DNA of 10,871 nucleotides from an uncultured Chlorobiota bacterium (GTDB taxonomy: Bacteria > Bacteroidota > Kapaibacteriia > OLB7): contig CAMLOB010000084.1 of the NCBI GenBank assembly GCA_946481475.1, positions 1 through 10,871 of the forward strand, read 5' to 3'. A model generated the notes under the pieces. The model saw nothing but the letters and a program-made list of their open reading frames with translations. It had not been told where the DNA came from and did no database searches. Shown in pieces: positions 1 to 5,466 of the stretch; position 1 is the first letter of the stretch; each line of letters opens with the position of its first letter. The position numbers and the translations under genes were made by a program.

Positions 1-186
1 CGGATCAACCTCGGGATCCGCCGGCGGCTGGCGCCGTTGATGGGGAACAACCGGCGGCGCATCGAGCTGATGAACGCACTGCTCTTCTCCCTGCCGGGCA
101 CGCCGATCGTGTACTACGGCGACGAGATCGGCATGGGAGACAACATCTACCTCGGCGACCGGAACGGCGTACGCACGCCGATGCAT
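1..186 (+). pseudogene. treS: Trehalose synthase (maltose alpha-D-glucosyltransferase) fragment, broken at both ends
   Basis: The frame starting at base 1 reads as the late part of the GH13 catalytic domain of trehalose synthase, the enzyme that interconverts maltose and trehalose in the cytoplasm. Visible family motifs are [19 protein letters not shown], then [20 protein letters not shown], then [15 protein letters not shown]. In intact TreS the last motif continues as RTPMQW and several hundred more residues. Here the family match ends at the RTPM methionine (about base 183) and the next residues ([13 protein letters not shown]) do not resemble TreS. The frame stays open to a stop at 499-501, but from 197 it only shadows the OmpA-like gene in another frame. 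The N-terminal part lies outside the window. The piece looks slightly richer in G and C than what follows. The fragment cannot be a functional enzyme as joined here. A natural deletion or a chimeric assembly join would both explain it. Confidence 0.8.
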
Positions 187-196
187 TACGACAGCT

Positions 197-1480
197 ATGA
201 AACGCCTGATAACGCAGATCGTGGTCGCAGTCTTTCTCTCCGTGCCGTTGCAGGCTCAGCCGACCGACCTCATCAACGTCGCCGCGCTGCAGAGCGGTTC
301 CTTCATGGTCGAGACGCCCCCGTCCTACAGCGGAACAAATCTGATGAGCGGCAGCGTGGGGGAGTATACGCCGGAGGCCCTCTTCGATCTGGGTCCGAAG
401 TTCTGGTGTTCCGAGAGCGGAGCCTCCTTCCCGCACGTCTTCGTTCTGGAACTGACCGAACCCTGTACCATCGAGGAACTGACGTTCAACAATATCTGTG
501 AGGAGTATGAAGGCATCTCCGCCCGCGACGTCCGGGTGGAGTTTGCCGACGATCCCTCGGCTCCGCTCTGGCGGTCGGCGGGGGAGTTCCGGTTGCCCGA
601 GAGAAGGGAATCCCGTTTTCCGATCACCCCGACCGGAGCGCGAATGATCCGCATTTCCATCCTCTCGAATTACGGCAACGAGTCCTATACCGAACTGGCC
701 GAGTTCGGCGCGCTGGGACGGGCGGTTACCCCGGAGATTCGTCCGGTGAACGTGGAAGGGGAGTGGGAGACGAACTGGGGTCCGGTCCGCTTTGTGCAGA
801 ACGGGACGTCGGTCAGCGGCGATTACGACTACCACGAAGGAGTGATCCTCTACGGCGGCGTCAACCGGAATCAGATCACCTACAAGTGGATCGAGGCCGA
901 TTACGGTCTGGAGGGATGGACGCTCCTCTTCATGAACCGTGAGGGGACACGACTGACCGGGGTCTGGTGTCACGGGACGGACTGGACCGAATACGGCTTC
1001 TGGATCATGGAGCGGGAGAAGGGACATCCGTTTGTGCCGGTTGCCGGTGCGGACGAACCGGGTCCGGGACTTGCTGCAGGGAGCCACACCGTCTCCGACG
1101 AAGTCGTTCGCCAGATGGAACGGACGCTCGACCGGGAGGAACGCCTGGTCCTCTACGGCATCAACTTCGCGACGAACTCTGCGGAGATCACCGATGAATC
1201 GTTCAACCTGCTTGATCACGTGGCCCGGCTTCTGGAAGGGCAGCCCGACCTGCGCATCCGGATCGAAGGACATACCGACGGCGTCGGTTCCGACGAGGCG
1301 AACCTGAAGCTTTCGCACGACCGGGCCGCATCGGTCAGGGACTATCTGGTGAGCGGACACGGTATCGATGCCGGGAGGCTCAGTATCCGGGGTATGGGGG
1401 AAGGTTCGCCGATTGCCGGGAACGACACCGAGGCCGGAAGGGGGGCGAACCGGAGGGTGGAGATCTATCCGGAGAAGTAG
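197..1480 (+). CDS. Exported protein with discoidin-like, beta-rich and C-terminal OmpA peptidoglycan-binding domains
   Basis: This 427-residue protein starts with a clear signal peptide ([20 protein letters not shown], likely cut before Q21), so it acts in the periplasm or outer membrane. Residues about 24-178 look like a galactose-binding/discoidin-type beta sandwich (LINVAAL..., [33 protein letters not shown]). Residues about 183-276 form a second beta-rich unit with the pattern [23 protein letters not shown] and LTGVW, as in lipocalin-like repeat domains of unknown role. Residues about 315-427 are a full OmpA C-terminal domain: [37 protein letters not shown] and GANRRVEI, with the Asp and Arg expected to bind diaminopimelate in peptidoglycan. 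The likely role is a wall-tethered envelope protein that binds glycan or another ligand; the ligand is unknown. The start is fixed by the signal peptide, but there is no Shine-Dalgarno in the preceding bases, which belong to or adjoin the broken treS. Its native upstream region may therefore be missing. Confidence 0.88.
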   Translation: MKRLITQIVVAVFLSVPLQAQPTDLINVAALQSGSFMVETPPSYSGTNLMSGSVGEYTPEALFDLGPKFWCSESGASFPHVFVLELTEPCTIEELTFNNICEEYEGISARDVRVEFADDPSAPLWRSAGEFRLPERRESRFPITPTGARMIRISILSNYGNESYTELAEFGALGRAVTPEIRPVNVEGEWETNWGPVRFVQNGTSVSGDYDYHEGVILYGGVNRNQITYKWIEADYGLEGWTLLFMNREGTRLTGVWCHGTDWTEYGFWIMEREKGHPFVPVAGADEPGPGLAAGSHTVSDEVVRQMERTLDREERLVLYGINFATNSAEITDESFNLLDHVARLLEGQPDLRIRIEGHTDGVGSDEANLKLSHDRAASVRDYLVSGHGIDAGRLSIRGMGEGSPIAGNDTEAGRGANRRVEIYPEK

Positions 1481-1521
1481 GGGGTCCGGCTGTTGCCGAA
1501 CCGAAAGTCGGGATCCGGCGG

Positions 1522-1571
1522 CTCGCAGAAGGATCGGCGGGTGTGCAAATTCCGCCTGACCTTTCTGCGAG
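1522..1571 (+). other. Long imperfect hairpin downstream of the OmpA-domain gene
   Basis: The outer arms CTCGCAGAA (1522-1530) and TTCTGCGAG (1563-1571) are perfect complements. The pairing continues with GG/CC after a one-base bulge. An inner stem GGCGG (1536-1540) pairs with CCGCC (1552-1556) around an 11-base loop. No T-run follows, so it is not a classical intrinsic terminator. It lies 41 bases after the OmpA-domain stop and could be a transcript 3' end structure, a processing site or a single copy of a dispersed repeat. Confidence 0.55.
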
Positions 1572-1622
1572 GAAACGATACGAGTGGGGGAAATGTTCTT
1601 CCTCTGTCTGTTGCGAAGATCG

Positions 1623-1638
1623 CGCGGAGAAATCCGCG
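1623..1638 (+). other. Small perfect GAAA-tetraloop hairpin upstream of the lipoprotein gene
   Basis: CGCGGA (1623-1628), GAAA loop (1629-1632) and TCCGCG (1633-1638) form a perfect six-base stem closed by a GNRA-type tetraloop. It lies 40 bases before the lipoprotein start and so is probably in its 5' untranslated region. It may be an RNA stability or regulatory element; the function is not shown by the sequence. Confidence 0.45.
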
Positions 1639-1665
1639 TTGTACAATCATACGGCACAATCATAT

Positions 1666-1673
1666 GGAAGGAG
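1666..1673 (+). promoter_or_regulatory. Ribosome binding site of the lipoprotein gene
   Basis: GGAAGGAG lies five bases before ATG 1679 and eight before ATG 1682. It settles the start of the lipoprotein at this point rather than at the in-frame ATG at 1493. Confidence 0.75.
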
Positions 1674-1678
1674 AAATC

Positions 1679-2143
1679 ATGATGAAGCGATATGGAAATT
1701 TTGCAGCTCTGCCGTTGATGGCCGCTCTCTGCCTGCTGATCGGCGGATGTGAACGTGAAGAAGACCTTTCCAACGGTACCGATACGACGGCTTCCGCCGG
1801 GGAGACCGACCGGATACCCCTCCCCTTCTTCCCGACGCAGCCGGAACCGCAGACCGAAGCGATGCAGGCTCTGCTGACGGGAAAGCTGGTTGTAGAGGGA
1901 GATTGTCTGCGGGTAGGGGAACACCTTCTGATCTGGCCCTACGGCTTTACCGTTCGGGATGATAACGGTGTGGTGGAAGTACGGGACGAGACCGGCGGAA
2001 CCGTGGCTCATGTCGGAGAGGAGGTGAAGCTCGGTGGAGGACAGGTGGGAGAATTGTCCGGCGATCTGGCCCCGATTGCCGAGCATGGCTGCGACGGACC
2101 CTACTGGATTGTGGGAGAGGTTGTGGGGAATGTGGTGGAGTGA
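1679..2143 (+). CDS. Small exported lipoprotein with a conserved WP-x-GF / GPYWIVGEV domain
   Basis: The product is 154 residues (MMKRYGNF...; the second Met at 1682 is equally possible). Residues 1-24 are a lipoprotein signal: a charged start, a hydrophobic stretch and a lipobox LIGGC, so Cys25 would be lipidated and anchor the protein in a membrane. A polar linker (about 26-60, with acidic and Pro-rich stretches) leads to a compact domain: ALLTGKLVVEGDCLRV, LLIWPYGFTV, VAHVGEEVKLGGG and CDGPYWIVGEV. This pattern recalls small secreted bacterial proteins of unknown function that share GxLxxxxxCLxx, WPxGF and CxGPYWxVGEV. The two domain cysteines (in GDCLRV and HGCDGPY) could form a disulfide. 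The strong ribosome binding site and lipobox decide the start. It stands alone between two hairpin-bearing spacers. No enzymatic motif is visible. Confidence 0.85.
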   Translation: MMKRYGNFAALPLMAALCLLIGGCEREEDLSNGTDTTASAGETDRIPLPFFPTQPEPQTEAMQALLTGKLVVEGDCLRVGEHLLIWPYGFTVRDDNGVVEVRDETGGTVAHVGEEVKLGGGQVGELSGDLAPIAEHGCDGPYWIVGEVVGNVVE

Positions 2144-2166
2144 GGGGGAAAGTCAACATGAAAAAG

Positions 2167-2226
2167 GAAAAATTCAAAAAAGCGGAAGAGGGGAGGTTCG
2201 GATGTTCTTCTGTTTTTGAATTTTTC
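2167..2226 (+). repeat. AT-rich inverted repeat after the lipoprotein gene, possible terminator
   Basis: GAAAAATTCAAAAA (2167-2180) and TTTTTGAATTTTTC (2213-2226) are perfect 14-base complements around a 32-base purine-rich loop, in which GAAGA and TCTTC can pair further. T-rich sequence continues after the right arm (TTTTTCCTTTT). It lies 23 bases after the lipoprotein stop and stands out as strongly AT-rich in GC-rich DNA. A terminator role is plausible but the loop is longer than usual. Confidence 0.5.
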
Positions 2227-2345
2227 ATTTTTCCTTTTGAATTCTTTTACGCAATGTGAACGTCGGTATCCTTTCCGCACCCCCTCTAAACGCTTCCGGT
2301 CTTCGTCAATCCTATCTCTTCCATTCATCTGATTCACAAACCAAT

Positions 2346-2351
2346 GGAGAG
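2346..2351 (+). promoter_or_regulatory. Ribosome binding site of the M23 peptidase gene
   Basis: GGAGAG ends eight bases before ATG 2360, good Shine-Dalgarno spacing, and fixes the start that gives a hydrophobic signal sequence. Confidence 0.7.
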
Positions 2352-2359
2352 ATAAATCT

Positions 2360-2920
2360 ATGCATGCACTGATAGGTGTAGTGATGCTGGTGGTCGCCTT
2401 CGGGGCAGGAATGCAAGGGACCGGGATCGCCGCAAACGAGAACGGAGAAAGGCGAAATCCGCGAGGTGAGCGCGTTGCCGCAGAAGAGAGCGTTGAGAGG
2501 GAGAGCGATACCGATTCGATCCGACTTCTGGTGCCGGTGGCCGGCGTCCGGGCGCGCGATCTGGCCGATACGTGGGGGGGAATCCGTCCCGAGGGACGAA
2601 GCCACGAAGGGATTGACATCTTTGCCGAACGAAACACGCCGGTGCTGAGCGCTACAGACGGCAGAATCATCCGGCAGGGAGTCAGCGAGCGGGGAGGGAA
2701 TGTCGTCTGGATATACGGCGTCGACGGTCGCCGACACTACTACGCTCACCTGGAGAAGCACTCCGACCACTCTGTCGGAGACCGGATCCGGGCCGGGGAC
2801 ACGATCGGCTACGTCGGCAACAGCGGCAACGCGCAGACCACGCCGACGCATCTTCACTACGGCATCTACACGTTCGGCGGCGCGATCAATCCCTATCCGT
2901 TGCTGATCGGGGGAAAATAA
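2360..2920 (+). CDS. Exported M23 family (LytM-type) metallopeptidase
   Basis: This is a 186-residue secreted peptidase of the M23/LytM family, zinc enzymes that usually cut peptide cross-links in peptidoglycan. Residues 1-25 are a hydrophobic export signal (likely cut near IAA|NE), and 26-52 are a charged linker. The catalytic domain runs from about 55 to 182. All expected residues are visible: H82 and D86 in SHEGIDIFA and H166 in HLHYG (zinc ligands), H130 in HYYAHL and H164 (catalysis). The typical VLSATDGRII and GDTIGYVGNSGN strands are also present. It is short for the family and lacks a separate wall-binding (LysM, SH3) domain or coiled coil, so it consists of little more than the catalytic core. 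Because the key residues are intact it is likely an active hydrolase rather than an EnvC/NlpD-like inactive activator. It has its own ribosome binding site and ends at a strong terminator, suggesting a single-gene transcript. Confidence 0.92.
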   Translation: MHALIGVVMLVVAFGAGMQGTGIAANENGERRNPRGERVAAEESVERESDTDSIRLLVPVAGVRARDLADTWGGIRPEGRSHEGIDIFAERNTPVLSATDGRIIRQGVSERGGNVVWIYGVDGRRHYYAHLEKHSDHSVGDRIRAGDTIGYVGNSGNAQTTPTHLHYGIYTFGGAINPYPLLIGGK

Positions 2921-2938
2921 ATCGACGGGGATATCACG

Positions 2939-2978
2939 ATAAAACGACCGGAGAGGCCTGCTCCTCCGGTCGTTTTAT
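2939..2978. terminator. Bidirectional intrinsic terminator between convergent genes
   Basis: The arms ATAAAACGACCGGAG (2939-2953) and CTCCGGTCGTTTTAT (2964-2978) are perfect 15-base complements around a 10-base loop. The A-run on the left and T-run on the right give a U-tract on both strands. It lies between the M23 stop (2920) and the stop of the minus-strand regulator (2987), so it can terminate both converging transcripts. Confidence 0.9.
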
Positions 2979-2986
2979 ATTTCCCC

Positions 2987-5101
2987 CTATACTTCAGCGA
3001 TCACCTTCTCCAGGCTCTCCCCCTGCGGGACGCCGAGTGTTTTGCGGAGTCGCTTGCGTCGTGATTTCAGTCCTTCGCTTCCGATCCCGAGCAGCGTACA
3101 TATCTCCGTTGCGTTCAGTCCGGCCCGCAGCAGGATGCAGAGGCGTTCCTGCGTTGCGTTCAGGCTCGGGTAGGCGATCCGCAGTCGCCGGATGAACTCG
3201 TCGCCGGCACTCCCCAGATAGTTGAGCGGAGAATCCGAACGTTCTTTCCCGTCGTTGAGGGTTGCCAGGAGAGAGCGGAGCAGGACCACATCCGGGTTCT
3301 GACTTTTTCCTTTCTGCCGCTTTGCAATCCCTTCCTTTACCTTGTCGCGCACCGTTTCCAGCAGCTTCTCCCGTTCTCCCAGTTTCACCACCGCCTCGGC
3401 AAGTTCATGTTCCAGGCGTCGCCGTCGCTCCTTCTCCTGTTCTACCGAGTGTTCCAGAACATTTGTCTCGGCGACGATGCGGGCGAAGCGGATGGAACGT
3501 TCGCGTTTGTTCTCCAGCAACTCCCGTTCGATGTCGGCCGCCTCCCGTTCGCATTGCAGAGCCGCTCCGGGATCCTTCTCTTTTTCCCGAAGCCGGGCGG
3601 TGTATCGCAGAAGCCGGATGCGAAAGTCGTTCCGCTCCTGCAATTCCGGTCCTATTTCGTCGAGCAGTTCTTCGGCCTCCCGCAGCTCTCCACACTCGAT
3701 CCGCCATGCTGCAAGCTGAAGCAGAAGGCGAAGCTGACGACTGCGCGAAGAACCGGTCGAGACGTCATAGGCGCGCAACAGATACCGACAGGCCAGCTTC
3801 GGATCTCCCCCGTGGCCGCAGATTGTGGCCATCATGGCGCAGGTGGCCACCTCGGTCATATAAAATCCGATTGCGTGACTTTTCTCGATAGCCCAGGCCA
3901 GAAGTTTCCGCGCCTCTTCGGTCTCCCCTTGTGCGATCAGCACGTCGGCACGGCGACTGAAGATGTTCAGGGTGATCCGTTCCGGGTTCTCCGGAAGATG
4001 TGTGTGGCTGATGCCGAGCAGTTCCTCAACACGGTCGAGTACTTCAAGCGCCCGGTCAAGTTCTCCGAGCTGGTGATAGACTTCGGAGGTTGTGATATAG
4101 CTCCAGGCTCCGGTTCCGACCAGACCGTGGGATTCAAGAATCGTTATGATCGTCAGAAGCAGCTTCAACCCCTCTTCCGGGTGCTGCATGTGGCGATAGA
4201 TGATGGCCAGCGATTGCAGCAGCGCACAATGGCCGATCGGATCGAATTCCGGATCGCTCCAGCGGAGGGCCTGTTGTCCGTATGCCAGCGCGGCGGCGAA
4301 CTCGTTCCGGCGCGTGGCGATCTCCCCCCTGGTCATCAGCAACAGCACTCTCTTCCCCCGCTCAATTCCGGCCGAGTCGGTCGTGATCAGATCCAGGGCG
4401 CGTTTGACGGTCTTTTCCGCATCGTCGTGACGTCCCCACTCAACGAAGAGTCGCGAGAAACTCAGCAGAAGGTGGAGCCTGACCCTGCGGGCCTCCTCAT
4501 CTTCTTTCCCTTCAAGCAGGAGGATTCCCTGACGGAAAGTTTTCTCGGCCTCGTCGAACTCCAGTTTCAGCAGATGGAGCCGGACGGCCAGGATCGTGAT
4601 GCAGATGCCGAGCTGGGCCGGATCGTTTGCGATTGCTCCCCACCCCACCGCTTCGCGTGCAAATTCCAGCGCCTCCTCTTTCATTCCCTCCTGCCGCCCG
4701 GCATCCGACATCAGAGAGAGGGCGATGTGGGCGGCCGCCTCGGAAATCCAGACCAGAAGGGCGGCGAAATCGGCGGCATGGCGGCGTTCCCGTGCATTCA
4801 GGCGTTGTACCGGGGCGTTCTTCGCCCGGCTCTCCCTGCGAACCTCTTTGCCCGGTATGGGGCCGGGAATAATGCCGGCCGCATCCAGTTCTTCGCGCAC
4901 CAGATCGGCGATCTCTTTCAGAATGGTGAAGGCCTCATGAGCATCAGGCGGATGAATCTCGGGGACCTGATGGTGAAGGTGTTCGGCCAGTGCTTCCGGG
5001 ACCAACGGTGTGCGGCGCTTCTTCAGAAGACTCCTGAGCCGTCTTGTCGTAAGAACCCGATCGAAGTAAGGGAGGGAATATGGTTGCGTGTTGGCTGTCA
5101 T
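2987..5101 (-). CDS. Cytosolic TPR-repeat regulator with C-terminal LuxR-like helix-turn-helix
   Basis: The protein has 704 residues. Residues about 140-540 contain some nine degenerate tetratricopeptide-like helix pairs (for example FDEAEKTFRQGILLLE, HDDAEKTVKRALDLI, GELDRALEVLDRVEELL, GETEEARKLLAWAIE, GELREAEELLDEIGPEL). Residues about 540-615 are a charged coiled coil (VEQEKERRRRLEHELAEAVV). Residues 640-704 are a helix-turn-helix of the LuxR/GerE kind: YPSLNATQERLCILLRAGLN, then ATEICTLLGIGSEGLKSRRK, then RLRKTLGV. This matches the TPR-HTH regulators frequent in Bacteroidota, which often have a signal peptide and a membrane helix between TPR and coiled coil. Here neither is visible, so the sensor part should be in the cytosol, responding to a protein or small-molecule partner. 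No clear Shine-Dalgarno precedes ATG 5101. It is convergent with the M23 gene and divergent from the fibre gene, which makes the fibre gene a likely target. Confidence 0.87.
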   Translation of the reverse strand: MTANTQPYSLPYFDRVLTTRRLRSLLKKRRTPLVPEALAEHLHHQVPEIHPPDAHEAFTILKEIADLVREELDAAGIIPGPIPGKEVRRESRAKNAPVQRLNARERRHAADFAALLVWISEAAAHIALSLMSDAGRQEGMKEEALEFAREAVGWGAIANDPAQLGICITILAVRLHLLKLEFDEAEKTFRQGILLLEGKEDEEARRVRLHLLLSFSRLFVEWGRHDDAEKTVKRALDLITTDSAGIERGKRVLLLMTRGEIATRRNEFAAALAYGQQALRWSDPEFDPIGHCALLQSLAIIYRHMQHPEEGLKLLLTIITILESHGLVGTGAWSYITTSEVYHQLGELDRALEVLDRVEELLGISHTHLPENPERITLNIFSRRADVLIAQGETEEARKLLAWAIEKSHAIGFYMTEVATCAMMATICGHGGDPKLACRYLLRAYDVSTGSSRSRQLRLLLQLAAWRIECGELREAEELLDEIGPELQERNDFRIRLLRYTARLREKEKDPGAALQCEREAADIERELLENKRERSIRFARIVAETNVLEHSVEQEKERRRRLEHELAEAVVKLGEREKLLETVRDKVKEGIAKRQKGKSQNPDVVLLRSLLATLNDGKERSDSPLNYLGSAGDEFIRRLRIAYPSLNATQERLCILLRAGLNATEICTLLGIGSEGLKSRRKRLRKTLGVPQGESLEKVIAEV

Positions 5102-5466
5102 ACTCTGATGTTGTCGGACTGATATTGCGTCGCGGATACGAGTTGCCGAAATATCATGTTCAGGATTTCACATTACGGACCAAAGCTACAATGTCGTCGC
5201 CGATTTGCGGAATGCGAACCCTTTCCGCACCCTCTTTCCGCTTGATCCCCTCCGGCACTCATCCGTAGTTTCCTCTCTCCGCATCGGAAGTTCCATACGG
5301 AAAGATGACTATGCGGGGAGGCGACGTGGGTGCAGTAATCCGGAGTCGGGATACCGGCATGGAGGTTGCCCGGCAGACAATCCGCGATCACTGGTCCGAA
5401 ACGACATGCACGACGACGCCTCCCCGGGTTGCTATCCGTTCCAATCAGCACAGGACGATAAGAACT
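5102..5466. other. Divergent intergenic region between the TPR/HTH regulator and the fibre gene
   Basis: These 365 bases separate two divergent starts and must hold the promoters of both genes. Visible items are a hairpin with arms TGCGGAA (5206-5212) and TTCCGCA (5223-5229), the motif CCTTTCCGCACCC (5220-5232) that also occurs upstream of the M23 gene, and an ATGACTATG at 5305 that is repeated at the true start (5467). No convincing promoter boxes, tRNA or small gene was recognised. The frame of the fibre gene is open from 5305, but the translated stretch before 5467 is not protein-like. Confidence 0.5.
5206..5229. promoter_or_regulatory. Hairpin in the regulator/fibre intergenic region
   Basis: TGCGGAA and TTCCGCA are perfect seven-base arms with a 10-base loop, and the right arm lies inside the CCTTTCCGCACCC motif. 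It could be an operator with dyad symmetry or an RNA stem in the fibre leader. No T-run follows. Confidence 0.35.

Noticed and set aside
1493..1678. Upstream start at 1493 for the lipoprotein
   Set aside because: A strong ribosome binding site (1666-1673) and a lipoprotein signal directly follow at 1679; the upstream codons cover the spacer hairpins.
5..2086. Very long minus-strand open frame (693 codons) opposite the OmpA-domain and lipoprotein genes
   Set aside because: It runs antisense through two well-supported genes and their spacer, is rich in Arg, Pro and His, and shows no domain. It is a product of GC-rich codon use on the other strand.
3407..5122. Plus-strand open frame of 571 codons opposite the TPR/HTH regulator
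   Set aside because: The minus strand gives coherent TPR, coiled-coil and HTH motifs over the same bases; the plus frame gives no recognisable motif or signal.
5305..5466. Upstream start at 5305 for the fibre gene
   Set aside because: It would put 54 unlikely residues before a clear signal peptide, which starts at 5467/5473.
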